36,383 bases of DNA from a virus, in IMG/VR virus record IMGVR_UViG_3300031857_000615, positions 1-36,383 of that record. The stretch is one strand, 5' to 3'. A model generated the notes under the pieces. It saw nothing but the letters and a program-made list of their open reading frames with translations. It made no database searches and was not told the origin of the DNA. Numbering within the stretch: the first letter of the stretch is position 1; each line of letters begins with the position of its first letter. The position numbers and the translations under genes were made by a program. Of this stretch, positions 1-7,899 are shown piece by piece.

Positions 1-107
1 GCAATGTCTTTCTTCGTACGAGCGTCTGACAGGTCTACGTTGTTAGACTGGTAGTTAGCCAAGCCGCCGTTGGAGCGGATAGAAGCGCGAAGTTGTGTGC
101 TGTCATC
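1..107. repeat. 107-bp terminal direct repeat, left copy
   Basis: These bases are identical to 36277-36383. The copies lie in the same reading frame of the tail-fibre gene, so joining them restores one uninterrupted gene. The simplest reading is assembly overlap of a circular or circularly permuted (headful-packaged) genome of about 36,276 bp. A genuine short terminal repeat cannot be excluded, but physical ends inside a tail-fibre reading frame would be unusual. Confidence 0.95.
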
Positions 108-2285
108 ACAATACAAAAAATTATTTGTTGTGTTGTTTGGAGTGGCATTGTTATACAGCACTCTAATACCACGAACAGTTCCATCTAATGAATTCGCTGT
201 ATTTGTTACAAATGCAATAGTTTCGTCTGCACTTTGTCGCAGTTCGTGATATGAGCCTGTACTGCCCTGATACGTCCCCGCATTACTAAACTTGCTGTAA
301 CCCCCCGCCGTGATGCGTGCGCGTTCAAGAAGCGAAGACCCGTTGTGCGTCAGAAACGCTATATCTCCAGTTCGGCTTGCATGGTTGACGTTGATGAAGT
401 CAATCTGTGACACCACCAAACCGTTGCTGTTGTACGCACCGATGTTTGAGAAGTTTCCGTCCGTGGCAGAACTGTTAATTAGATTTAGCGCGGCACCATT
501 ATTAGTTGCAAGATTCGTTGAAGTGCTTGATGCCGTCGCCGCATAAAGTCCGCTTGATATGGCAATTCCGGGGGTTGTATTGGTTGTAACCGTCTTGCCA
601 ACCAGCAGATTACCCGACGCATCCAGCGTTAGAGCCTGCGTGAACGTGATCGCGTTGCCTGCGGTGCCGGAGGCTGCGTTGTACCAAACGTGTGCGCCAG
701 CCTGCTGACGGTACTGGTTTGCGGCGCCGTTGGAGATGTATTTGAAATTACTGCCGTCATAATAACTATTGGCACTCAAATACATCGCTGTCTTGTCGGA
801 AGTCCAACCAGCCAATGACGCATTTTCAACTTGTATTGCTTTTAACCCACTCCACGCACTCGGCGTCACGCCCAGACCGAGGTTGCCGGAGGAGTCAAGC
901 GTTAAGCGAGTTGCGGAAGCAGTGAAATCATAAAATCTCATGCTGCTATCGGCAAAGATTCCAAACTCGCGAGAACCCGTGGAATTCATGCGTATTCCAG
1001 CCGCATAGCCGCCAGCAGTAGTCGTCGTTACTCGTATATACTGGTCATTTGTTCCGGATACATCCAACTTATACGCCGGACTGCTCGTCCCGATGCCGAC
1101 GTTGCCGGAGGAGTCTATGACTGCACGCTCCGTTCCAGCAGTCTGAAAACGCAGATAGCCGCTTTCCTCGTTTGACAGCGTAGCGTTTGCACCGTTGAGG
1201 TACATCAGCAATCCATCTGACGCTCCTGATCCAGATGTTGAATTGGCAATTTGCAAAATCGGCAACGATGCTTTGTACATCGTCATTAAATAGTTCGGAC
1301 TGCTCGTCCCGATGCCGAGATTTCCAGACGTATCTAGCCGTGCTTTTTCCGTAGTTCCGGTATAGAACAAAAGACTGCCAGAGTTTACGCCCGCTCGTAA
1401 CGCTGCGATGGAACCTGCGGTGTCTGATCCGTCGTTTGACTTGAAGTTTAAGAATCCGTAGTCGTTGGAACTTCTCGCCCGAATGTTGATGCCGTTTGAG
1501 CCAGAGTTGGAAACAACATCAAGCGGGACAGCCGGACTGCTCGTGCCGATGCCGAGGCCGGTGGAGGTGAGGCGCATACCTTCTGAACCATTTGCGCCAA
1601 AAGCAAGAGACACCCCGCTACGCGCCAGCAGCGTCATCAACGAGGAACTGTCTATGCCCGTGTAGAAAATATTGGTGCCGTTGTACGCATACTCAATTCG
1701 GCCATCCGCCGCAGCGCCAGTATCAAAGCCGCCAAAAGCGCCGCTTCCCTTTACAGCAAAACGACTTCCATTTGTGGCTCCGCCAACCGAAAGTAACGTT
1801 CCATCAAACGTCAGCGCACTCCCACTCGTCGCCACCTTGCTGCCGTTCAAATACAACACGCCGTTGGCGGTGCCGCCGGAGAGGATGGGGTTAGCAGAGA
1901 GCGAGACAATGCCAGTCGAGTCGGCAATCGTGGCAGCAGCCGTGCCATCCTTCGCCTTAATGTTCGTAACTTCTACGTTCGTCGCATCTACGGTCGTCGC
2001 GTTGACCGCCGTGGAGGTCAACGTGTTGATCGTGATGGCGTTGATCGTGCCGCCTTCGACCTTATCGCCGCTGATTTGGTTGTCGGCGAGGGTGAGCGTG
2101 CCAGAGGAGACATTGAGCGTCTTGCCCGAGCCGACGTTCAACCCTACCGATGTGCCATTTCCGCCGGGGGCGAAGATGCCATCAATCGTGTCGAGGTTGG
2201 TGTTGAGTTTCCCGCCCCAAGTATCAGCAGAGGCGCCAACCTCCGGCTTGACGAGGGAAAGGTTGGTGGTATTCGTGTCAGCCAT
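1..2285 (-). CDS. Tail fibre protein, N-terminal and central part (runs off the left edge)
   Basis: Receptor-binding tail fibre. The ATG is at 2285 and the frame stays open to base 1; across the circular junction it continues to the stop at 35988, giving about 857 residues. The N-terminus ([19 protein letters not shown], then [16 protein letters not shown]) is the attachment-type start common in phage fibres. The shaft carries several copies of a module ending [10 protein letters not shown] or [16 protein letters not shown], typical of trimeric beta-helical fibres ending in an S74 chaperone. At DNA level this gives near-identical blocks at about 1077-1100, 1296-1319 and 1533-1555. It follows the adaptor and two tail-associated genes, fitting a tail tip role. 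Receptor specificity cannot be read from sequence. Confidence 0.9.
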   Translation of the reverse strand, partial: MADTNTTNLSLVKPEVGASADTWGGKLNTNLDTIDGIFAPGGNGTSVGLNVGSGKTLNVSSGTLTLADNQISGDKVEGGTINAITINTLTSTAVNATTVDATNVEVTNIKAKDGTAAATIADSTGIVSLSANPILSGGTANGVLYLNGSKVATSGSALTFDGTLLSVGGATNGSRFAVKGSGAFGGFDTGAAADGRIEYAYNGTNIFYTGIDSSSLMTLLARSGVSLAFGANGSEGMRLTSTGLGIGTSSPAVPLDVVSNSGSNGINIRARSSNDYGFLNFKSNDGSDTAGSIAALRAGVNSGSLLFYTGTTEKARLDTSGNLGIGTSSPNYLMTMYKASLPILQIANSTSGSGASDGLLMYLNGANATLSNEESGYLRFQTAGTERAVIDSSGNVGIGTSSPAYKLDVSGTNDQYIRVTTTTAGGYAAGIRMNSTGSREFGIFADSSMRFYDFTASATRLTLDSSGNLGLGVTPSAWSGLKAIQVENASLAGWTSDKTAMYLSANSYYDGSNFKYISNGAANQYRQQAGAHVWYNAASGTAGNAITFTQALTLDASGNLLVGKTVTTNTTPGIAISSGLYAATASSTSTNLATNNGAALNLINSSATDGNFSNIGAYNSNGLVVSQIDFINVNHASRTGDIAFLTHNGSSLLERARITAGGYSKFSNAGTYQGSTGSYHELRQSADETIAFVTNTANSLDGTVRGIRVLYNNATPNNTTNNFLYCDDSTQLRASIRSNGGLANYQSNNVDLSDARTKKDI

Positions 2286-2296
2286 GTTTCTCTACC

Positions 2297-2962
2297 TCAA
2301 GCGGCCTGCAAATAGGCCGGATGTGTTTTCTCTGTCCAACTCTTCGCCGTATCACTTGCCGGCGTCCATGTCTCTGCCGTGTCACTCACCGGAGTCCACG
2401 CAACCACCGTGTCGCTCGCTGCCGTCCAGCTCTCCGCCGTATCCGGCAGCGCCGTCCAACTCTCTGCGGTATCCGGCACCACCTCCCACTTGAGCCGTCC
2501 AGAGACGACCACCGAGGAGGTTGCCAAGATGGCGCAGGATGCAAACTGCACCCGGTTGCCTGTCGCCGTCAGCGTCGTCTCAGCGAGCAGCGCAGCCGCA
2601 CCCCTGTGGATACGCTGCCCCGACGCCAAGAGGCTGCTGGTCGCGTTAAGCGCCGCAGCGCCTTGCTGGATACGCTCCGCCGCAGCGGTTAGCGTCGCCG
2701 CAGCGGACAAGGCAGCCGCCGCGTTCTGCACCCGATTGGCGGTCGCTGTGAGCGTTGCCGCCGCGCTAAGGGCCGCAGCACCCTGCTGCACCCTCACCGC
2801 ACTCACCGCGACCGTAGCCGCAGCATTTAACGTCGCCGCACCCTGCTGGATGCGTACCCCGGCAACCACCAAAGTCGTCGAGGCATTTAGCGTGGCTGCC
2901 CCCTCTTTGGGGTCTATGCCATAGTTGCCACGCCCGTATAAGCCGCTGCCGTAACCGGCCAC
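2297..2962 (-). CDS. Repeat-built tail-associated protein
   Basis: 221 residues, built almost wholly of repeats. After MAGYGSGLYGRGNYGIDP come seven 20-residue units of the type (I/V)QQGAAxLxAxxTLxxxxxR, then five 10-residue units of the type (P/S)DTAESWTPx. The DNA periods are 60 and 30 bases. The start codon is GTG at 2962, four bases past the previous stop, with no clear ribosome binding site, so translation is probably coupled. Its place directly before the tail fibre suggests an extended fibre, spacer or adhesin-like virion part. That is inference from position; I do not recognise a named family. Confidence 0.7.
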   Translation of the reverse strand: MAGYGSGLYGRGNYGIDPKEGAATLNASTTLVVAGVRIQQGAATLNAAATVAVSAVRVQQGAAALSAAATLTATANRVQNAAAALSAAATLTAAAERIQQGAAALNATSSLLASGQRIHRGAAALLAETTLTATGNRVQFASCAILATSSVVVSGRLKWEVVPDTAESWTALPDTAESWTAASDTVVAWTPVSDTAETWTPASDTAKSWTEKTHPAYLQAA

Positions 2963-2965
2963 GTC

Positions 2966-3349
2966 TTAGGCCAACGTAATGTCTAGGTCGCCAGCAGGCA
3001 CTCGGAACACGTCCCCAGAGGCAATCGTCTTGCTGGCAGTGAGGTTGCCGTATGCGAGCAGGTTTCCGCTCGTCAACTGGTCGAACACGCCCACCGCAAC
3101 AATCGTGCCCCACGAAGAACCTGCGGTCGGAAACTCCACCGCAGACGTGTTGCTCGCCGTGTCATTCGTCACCGTGAAGGCGACGGTCTGGCGCGCATAC
3201 GCCGTGCCGCTCACCTCAGTGCCACCGCCAGTGTCGGTCGGTGCAACGGTGTAAAGAGCCAGGTACAGCGTTGACGGCGCAGTATATGCGGTGCCGCCAA
3301 ACACATGCAGCATGACCTTGTTTTCGAGATAGTCTGAAAATGCACTCAC
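2966..3349 (-). CDS. Small tail-associated protein of the GGTEVSGxAYARQ family
   Basis: 127 residues. The signature order YLENKVMLHVFGGTAYTAP, LYLALYTVAPTD, GGGTEVSGTAYARQTVAF and a C-terminal GDVFRVPAGDLDITLA is one I have seen repeatedly in phage genomes close to tail-fibre genes, where it is usually annotated as a tail or hypothetical protein. It looks beta-rich with no membrane segment. It overlaps the adaptor gene by ATGA, so it is co-translated in the late operon. The likely role is a structural component of the tail tip or fibre base, but no biochemical function is known to me. Confidence 0.7.
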   Translation of the reverse strand: MSAFSDYLENKVMLHVFGGTAYTAPSTLYLALYTVAPTDTGGGTEVSGTAYARQTVAFTVTNDTASNTSAVEFPTAGSSWGTIVAVGVFDQLTSGNLLAYGNLTASKTIASGDVFRVPAGDLDITLA

Positions 3350-3978
3350 GGGATCACCCTCGTCGGTTTAACGGTCATGGCTGCGCGGCCCTGACTAAAC
3401 GCCGCACGCTCGTTTTGCAACATCATGTCTTCAATCGCAGACTGGTACTGGTTAGCCCAAAGCCCCACGCGCTCATCGTCGCGCAGGTACGGGGCGGCTT
3501 GCAGAAGCGATCCGTATAAGTACACGTCAGGATGCCGCTCGAGCACCCAGTTTGACGTGTTGCTGTCGGATAACTTTGCCAGCGTCGCCACATAGGTCAA
3601 TTCTGCCGTGTAGCTCGTATCCGGCGCGGGCAGCACTTCGATCTGGTTTCCGATCAGAGCGAAATACTGCGGCTTGCCCGTCGTGCGATAGACGTATTTT
3701 TTTGCGTCCAGTTCATCTTCGGTGAGAAACACCAAAGGCTGCACCGGAGCCGTGGAGGTCAACACCAGCGACTTGGCGGACAGGAAGTCAGACGGCAGCG
3801 CAGAGAACGGCGTGTCGATGGTGGCGTTGGCACGCTTGACCATCTTTTGCGTCGGCAGGCGACGCTCCATCTGCGCCTCGGCAAGCGAGATAAAGTCGGG
3901 AATGACTGCCGTGAGGTCGTCACGGTTGAGCCAGTCGCCGATGCTTGTCCTAAGTGCGCTGTATGAGTTTAGGGCCAT
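3346..3978 (-). CDS. Head-tail adaptor protein (SU10-type)
   Basis: 210 residues. The opening SYSALRTSIGDWLNRDDLTAVIPDFISLAEAQMERRL is split by a helix break and matches the phage adaptor family typified by phage SU10, which docks under the portal ring and joins it to the short tail. The conserved core continues with LPSDFL, KPQYFALIGNQIEVLPAPD and an alpha-helical C-terminal third. It sits three genes after the major capsid gene, the usual adaptor position. Its ATG at 3978 lies 29 bases inside the end of the glycosyltransferase gene; a slightly later start is possible, but the conserved N-terminus argues for this one. Confidence 0.82.
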   Translation of the reverse strand: MALNSYSALRTSIGDWLNRDDLTAVIPDFISLAEAQMERRLPTQKMVKRANATIDTPFSALPSDFLSAKSLVLTSTAPVQPLVFLTEDELDAKKYVYRTTGKPQYFALIGNQIEVLPAPDTSYTAELTYVATLAKLSDSNTSNWVLERHPDVYLYGSLLQAAPYLRDDERVGLWANQYQSAIEDMMLQNERAAFSQGRAAMTVKPTRVIP

Positions 3979-4615
3979 CTAACTCTTCCTTCATCGCCCA
4001 AGCACCCTCGTGGGAGTACTCAAACGTGCCGATGTGTTTAACATGCTGCGAAAGGTCGTGATCTAAAAGCACCTCAAACCCGGCCTCTTTGGCCTTGCGG
4101 CAGAAGAACACGTCCTCGCCGATGTAGTGATTCCCGACTGTGGAGTACGGGATTGCAAACCACGGTGCCTCTAACTTCTCGAACACCTCTCGCTTCGTCA
4201 TCATCACACCCATGCCGACATAATCGACAGGCTGTAGCCCTTCGGACTCTGGGCCGGTATATACCCGGTCAATCTTGCCGCCACCGTCCATCATCGCCAC
4301 CGGCTTGACCGGCATACGACGTGTCGAATAGTTAGCAGCCACGATGGGCTTGTCGCGCAGAATCAGGTGCCCGATGGTTTCCTTCGGGAACCGCATGTCT
4401 GAGTCAAGCCAGAGGAGAAAGTCCGCCTTCTCATCTAGTGCTTGACGCGCAAGCTCCATTCTCTGAGAGGCGATCAGAGTTCCGTGGCTCGTGAAGAGCA
4501 GAACACGGTCATCTGTTGTCGCTGTGTGAAAACTCATCGCTCGCGCTAGGTCATAGGCGAACGAGGTCATCACCGTATCCCGAGCAGGCACCAATATCGC
4601 TATTGATCTGCTCAT
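3950..4615 (-). CDS. GT-A-fold glycosyltransferase
   Basis: 221 residues. The N-terminal SIAILVPARDTVMTSFAYDLA and a later LLFTSHGTLIASQRMELA resemble nucleotide-sugar-binding Rossmann-like halves of GT-A enzymes. The metal-binding DxD is visible in FLLWLDSDMRFP, and the C-terminal GEDVFFCRKAKEAGF plus HVKHIG supplies the usual acidic and histidine ligands. Such phage enzymes transfer a sugar from a nucleotide donor to virion protein, DNA or host surface glycan; the acceptor cannot be told. It is embedded between the post-capsid protein and the adaptor, overlapping the former by ATGA and the latter by 29 bases, so it is expressed with the late structural genes. That position hints at virion glycosylation. 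Confidence 0.8.
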   Translation of the reverse strand: MSRSIAILVPARDTVMTSFAYDLARAMSFHTATTDDRVLLFTSHGTLIASQRMELARQALDEKADFLLWLDSDMRFPKETIGHLILRDKPIVAANYSTRRMPVKPVAMMDGGGKIDRVYTGPESEGLQPVDYVGMGVMMTKREVFEKLEAPWFAIPYSTVGNHYIGEDVFFCRKAKEAGFEVLLDHDLSQHVKHIGTFEYSHEGAWAMKEELDGPKLIQRT

Positions 4616-4932
4616 ACACGCCCCGCGCGTGTTCGGAAGAGTTGGTTGTCTCTATCGTTCAACCAAGCCTTCATTTTCTTTGGATCGTCAACGATCCCTT
4701 CATTCTTGAGTCGGTAGAAAAGCGCCATCGGAATAGATGCCACCTTGCTCCACTCGCCGTACCGAGCACGTTCGTCCGTGTTCGCGTACTCTCTTTTGTT
4801 TCGCTCAATCAGGTCGCCAACTTCAAAGACCGTCTCAATCGTGGCCTCATCTTTGTCGGCATCGTAATGCCACCACTTTGTCGTACCCGTTAGCGGGTCA
4901 TAGTCAAAAAGGCGCTTTCCTGACGAATTCAT
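4612..4932 (-). CDS. Small conserved protein after the major capsid gene
   Basis: 106 residues, soluble, rich in charged and aromatic residues. Recognisable blocks are LFDYDPLTGTTKWWHYD, a middle VFEVGDLIERNKREYAN and the C-terminal WLNDRDNQLFRTRAGRV. Similar endings occur in small proteins next to capsid genes of other short-tailed phages, which is why I treat it as a real conserved gene. It lies between a terminator-like hairpin and the glycosyltransferase gene, with ATGA coupling to the latter. The function is unknown; a capsid- or connector-associated role would fit its position but is only inferred. Confidence 0.65.
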   Translation of the reverse strand: MNSSGKRLFDYDPLTGTTKWWHYDADKDEATIETVFEVGDLIERNKREYANTDERARYGEWSKVASIPMALFYRLKNEGIVDDPKKMKAWLNDRDNQLFRTRAGRV

Positions 4933-4946
4933 GCGTTCCTCAACTC

Positions 4947-4976
4947 AGGGGCGACGGCCCTATTGCCGCCGCCCCT
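4947..4976 (-). terminator. Terminator-like hairpin after the major capsid gene
   Basis: Arms at 4947-4958 and 4965-4976 can form a 12-bp GC-rich stem with one G-U pair in the minus-strand RNA and a 6-base loop. It lies 19-48 bases past the capsid stop. There is no U tract after it, so it may be a partial terminator, an mRNA-stabilising 3' structure or a processing site that sets capsid expression above its downstream neighbours. Confidence 0.5.
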
Positions 4977-4994
4977 AAGTTTATACCACTACAA

Positions 4995-5975
4995 TCAAGT
5001 CGTGGTGAGGTCAGCGGCGAGGCCGTGCGCGGCTTCGGTGTTGACCTTCAAGCCCCACTCCACAACGATCATGCGCTTCTCGGCGTCGCCGGTCTTCGCA
5101 AGTTCAACCGTCTGGAAGGGACGCAGGAAGGCGACGCTGGCGTACTCAGGATCGAGCACGAAAGCATCACGCTCACGCTGGAAGCGGTTGGGGACAACCG
5201 ACACCGCGCCGAAGTCCGAAACGTACACGTCGGCAGCGCCGATGATGACGCCGGGCTTGTTGCCCGTGACTTCGCGACGAATCTCCGCGATACCCGCGAA
5301 GCCCGACACGCGCTGCTTGTTGACCGGGCCGACCATGAGAATCTTCGGCGTGCCACCGGCAGCCCACACCTTCTGGATCACGCTCTTGAGGATCGTCTCA
5401 GAGAACGTGCGGAGGTTGGCGTCGGTCGCGTCCGTGCGGGTCGCATCCGGCTTGGCAGTGTAAACCGGGTCAGCGCCGCCCGTACCCTTGTCCGTGTTGG
5501 ACTTCAGGAACGCGAGGAGCGAGCCAGTCTTGCGAAGAGCCGTCGAGACACCAGCCGAGCCGGCAGCAGCCGCTTGGTTGGTGAGCATGATCGACTCCAT
5601 GTCGCGCTTCAGTTCGGCAGAACGCTTGGCAAGCTGGTAGGCCAGTTCCGAGCGACGACCAGCCTTGTCCACCGACTCGAGCGTGCCCGAGATGAGGACG
5701 GTCTTGCGGCTGACCTGCGTGTAGTTGCCGATGCGGGTCGTGGCGGCGGTCGAGTCGTAGGACGACACGTCGTCACCTTCAACCTGCGCGTTGGTCGTCG
5801 AAGCGGCGGCGAGCGAGTCCGTCTGCCACTCAAAGTAAGTGTTCTTGACGTTCTCACGACCGATGTTCGACATAAACGGAGTCTCTTCGGGCGAGATGTT
5901 GTAGATAACATTCGAGAGAGACTCACGGATACCCTTGGCGGCAAAGGTATCGAAAGTATTTGCTGTCTGGGACAT
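4995..5975 (-). CDS. Major capsid protein, SU10 type (DUF5309-like)
   Basis: 326 residues, normal size for an HK97-fold major capsid protein. The diagnostic SU10-family opening is present: TFDTFAAKGIRESLSNVIYNISPEETPF, broken here at the turn before MSNIGRENVKNTYFEW, then GNYTQVSRKTVLISGTLESVD and AYQLAKRSAELKRDMES. The C-terminal half contains the beta-rich P-domain-like ending AEKRMIVVEWGLKVNTE. It polymerises into the icosahedral head. The scaffold gene lies directly upstream and a strong hairpin directly downstream, the classic arrangement for a highly expressed capsid gene. No protease gene is evident nearby, so maturation may be cleavage-free. Confidence 0.93.
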   Translation of the reverse strand: MSQTANTFDTFAAKGIRESLSNVIYNISPEETPFMSNIGRENVKNTYFEWQTDSLAAASTTNAQVEGDDVSSYDSTAATTRIGNYTQVSRKTVLISGTLESVDKAGRRSELAYQLAKRSAELKRDMESIMLTNQAAAAGSAGVSTALRKTGSLLAFLKSNTDKGTGGADPVYTAKPDATRTDATDANLRTFSETILKSVIQKVWAAGGTPKILMVGPVNKQRVSGFAGIAEIRREVTGNKPGVIIGAADVYVSDFGAVSVVPNRFQRERDAFVLDPEYASVAFLRPFQTVELAKTGDAEKRMIVVEWGLKVNTEAAHGLAADLTTT

Positions 5976-5986
5976 TTGAAATTACC

Positions 5987-6958
5987 TCAATCTATAAACT
6001 GTTCAAACACAGCAGCCGCATCTCTGTGGCTACCACTATTTGCGAGTCTAGAAAGAGCCGCCTTGGATGCTACGACCTTGGAAGATTGCGGGTTGGAAGT
6101 GGCGCCAGCCCTCATCGGCTTCGCCTTCTGCATGATCTTTGGACGCATCTGATCTCGTTTGCTCATCAGTTCGTCAAAGAGCATCGCCTTGCGCAGGGCC
6201 ACCACGGCTCTTGCATCGTAAATGTCCGAAATCTCTTCGACCGTAAAGCCGAGTCTTTCGGTTGCATAAGATACGATCTTCGCCTTCTCAGCGCGCGCCT
6301 TATCAGCGTCGCGCCATTCCGGTAGTGCTTCGAACAACTTGGCACGCTCAGCCTCAAGGGTCTGCGCCTGCTCAATCTGCTCTTCCTGCTGCTGCTTCTC
6401 AACCAGAGCCGCGCGCTGGGCTTGCACCCAACTTGCCTGCTCTTGCCTGGTGCGATGAATTTCGCGCTGTCTCACCCACTCGACCGGGTTCTCTTTGTAG
6501 AGACGATCCCAGTCGATGTCAGGCGGTTGCAGCGTGCGCAATTGCGCATCAAGCACTTCCAATGTCTGCGCATACCGTTGCCGCTCTTCCCGCGCTGCTG
6601 CCGCTTCTGCTTCAGCCTGTCTTCGGGCCTCAGCAATAGCCTGCGTCTTGCGCGTGTAATCCGCGGTGCGTGAATAGCCCTTCAGCAGCTCATCCAGCGG
6701 CACCTCGACTTCTTCCCCGTCAACCTTGACGCGGAATGTCTGGCCCGACTGTGGCGCCTCATCGGCTTCCTCATCGCCTTCGGTTTGCTCATCGCTCTCG
6801 GCATCGGACTCGCTAGCCTCTGCCTCAAGCACCTCATCTTCCCCACCTTCAGTTTCGATCAACTCGTTTTCGCCTTCATCGGCGGCGAGCATTTGTTCGA
6901 AAGCATCCTGCGGAGATTGTACGTTTCCCGGGGGTACACCCGTGCCGGTTTCGCTCAT
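5987..6958 (-). CDS. Capsid scaffolding protein
   Basis: 323 residues immediately upstream of the capsid gene. The first 75 or so residues are extremely acidic (runs of E and D), followed by a small beta segment FRVKVDGEEVEVPLDELLKG, a long charged coiled coil (about residues 95-235, rich in E, Q, A and R) and a basic C-terminal tail with KPKIMQKAKPMR-type residues. This layout of acidic N-terminus, coiled-coil middle and basic C-terminal capsid-binding region is typical of scaffolding proteins. They template procapsid assembly and then leave. The segment DELLKGYSRTADYTRKTQ is a signature widely seen in phage scaffolds. Confidence 0.85.
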   Translation of the reverse strand: MSETGTGVPPGNVQSPQDAFEQMLAADEGENELIETEGGEDEVLEAEASESDAESDEQTEGDEEADEAPQSGQTFRVKVDGEEVEVPLDELLKGYSRTADYTRKTQAIAEARRQAEAEAAAAREERQRYAQTLEVLDAQLRTLQPPDIDWDRLYKENPVEWVRQREIHRTRQEQASWVQAQRAALVEKQQQEEQIEQAQTLEAERAKLFEALPEWRDADKARAEKAKIVSYATERLGFTVEEISDIYDARAVVALRKAMLFDELMSKRDQMRPKIMQKAKPMRAGATSNPQSSKVVASKAALSRLANSGSHRDAAAVFEQFID

Positions 6959-6984
6959 AATTCTATTTTGCGGTATTCAAGCGG

Positions 6985-7254
6985 TTATTTCCTACCGCTT
7001 AACTTATCTATGTCACGCTTTGCCATCGTGCCGTTCTCAACCACGATCCGCAGATGGCGCTGGATTTCCTCAAGAAGGCACACGGCAAGCCATAGCCGCT
7101 CGCGCTCTTCTTGGTCGGCGGGCTTACTCTGCCGCCACGCCTTGAGGTACTCGCCCTCCAAGACGGCAAAAGCCTCCACGAGAATCGGGTTCTCGAGGAG
7201 GTCTTTGGCTTCTTGCCCCTTACGGGCGTCGATGTAGGGGTTGCGCTCGCTCAA
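6985..7254 (-). CDS. Small helical protein upstream of the scaffold gene
   Basis: 89 residues, predicted mostly helical: NPYIDARKGQEAKDLLENPILVEAF, then AWRQSKPADQEERERLWLAVCLL and a C-terminal RIVVENGTMAKRDIDKL. Small helical proteins with the same layout recur in the head module of short-tailed marine phages. The start is TTG at 7254, overlapping the preceding stop as TTGA, so translational coupling is the best explanation for the non-ATG start. It probably assists head assembly or completion. That comes from position, not from a recognised domain. Confidence 0.65.
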   Translation of the reverse strand: MSERNPYIDARKGQEAKDLLENPILVEAFAVLEGEYLKAWRQSKPADQEERERLWLAVCLLEEIQRHLRIVVENGTMAKRDIDKLSGRK

Positions 7255-7430
7255 GCGAGAAGGCCGCTCTTAGGCTTCTTTCTCATCGCCTTCTTCAAGA
7301 GCTTGCCGCCCTTGTCGGCCTTGTTAAATTCTTTGGCGACTTTCATGGGCACGCCGACGCGCTTGGCGAATTCTGGGTCGTGAGCGGCTGCGGCCATAAG
7401 GCGGGCTTGTTTGGCGGATTTGCTTGGCAT
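7251..7430 (-). CDS. Small basic protein (59 aa) in the head module
   Basis: 59 residues starting MPSKSAKQARLMAAAAHDP and ending in a strongly basic tail (KGGKLLKKAMRKKPKSGLLA). The block DPEFAKRVGVPMKVAKEFNKADKGG is a motif I recognise from many environmental phage small proteins without assigned function. It starts with a TAATG overlap and ends with a TTGA overlap, so it is locked into the operon. Its high Lys content suggests nucleic-acid contact, perhaps DNA inside the head, but nothing more can be shown. Confidence 0.7.
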   Translation of the reverse strand: MPSKSAKQARLMAAAAHDPEFAKRVGVPMKVAKEFNKADKGGKLLKKAMRKKPKSGLLA

Positions 7431-7753
7431 TAGTCTTTCCTCGACTTGTATTGCTTCAATAGCCTTCGGCCTTTAGCCACGGCGCTTGCTTTGTCGCCTT
7501 TGTGACCCCACGCCTCAAGCGAAAGTTTCAAGCGTGTTTTATCGCCTTGCTCGTCAAATAGCAATCCCGGCATCGACCCCATGCGCGTCAGAAACGATCC
7601 CTTCCGACGCAACTGCTCTGGCGTCTTAGCCTCGCCCTTGACGGGTGGCTTCAACGTACCGCCGGTCTGCGCCTTGTACGACGCACGCCCTTTGGCGTTG
7701 AGGCCGCCCTTCTTGGACTTGCCCTCAGCGCGCTGCCAAGCCGGCGTCTTCAC
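7430..7753 (-). CDS. DUF6321-like small basic protein
   Basis: 107 residues. The sequence TPAWQRAEGKSKKGGLNAKGRASYKAQTGG is split across two conserved blocks and, with LKPPVK and RRKGSFLTRMGSMPG, matches a small phage family I know as DUF6321. It is basic, soluble and lacks membrane segments or obvious catalytic motifs. The start is GTG at 7753, overlapping the previous TGA as GTGA, and the stop overlaps the next ATG as TAATG. It belongs to a run of four small, mostly basic genes between the Gly/Pro-rich protein and the scaffold. The function is unknown. Confidence 0.72.
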   Translation of the reverse strand: MKTPAWQRAEGKSKKGGLNAKGRASYKAQTGGTLKPPVKGEAKTPEQLRRKGSFLTRMGSMPGLLFDEQGDKTRLKLSLEAWGHKGDKASAVAKGRRLLKQYKSRKD

Positions 7754-7899
7754 TTGCGCTTCTTCGCCGTCTTCGCCGCTGCCTTGAAAGCCTTGGCCGA
7801 CGGCGCGCCCTTTGTACCAGGCTTGCGCATCTTCTCGCCGCTACCGGCTGCAATGCGCTCACGCTTGGCCCAAATGTTTGCGTAAAGACCTTGCTTCAT
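7750..7899 (-). CDS. Tiny basic protein (49 aa)
   Basis: 49 residues: MKQGLYANIWAKRERIAAGS, then GEKMRKPGTKGAPSAKAF and a Lys/Ala-rich tail. About a third of the residues are Lys or Arg. The core block YANIxAKRxRIAAGSGEKMRKPGxKGAP is a pattern I recognise from small proteins in many environmental phages, which supports it being a real gene despite its size. It starts in a TAATG overlap with the Gly/Pro-rich gene and ends in a GTGA overlap. A role in condensing or contacting DNA is plausible from charge alone. Confidence 0.7.
   Translation of the reverse strand: MKQGLYANIWAKRERIAAGSGEKMRKPGTKGAPSAKAFKAAAKTAKKRK

Noticed and set aside
4737-6152. Long + strand frame (471 codons) opposite the capsid and scaffold genes
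   Set aside because: It is antisense to two confidently identified genes, Arg-rich, has no recognisable motif or ribosome site, and is explained by the GC-biased third codon positions of the minus strand genes.
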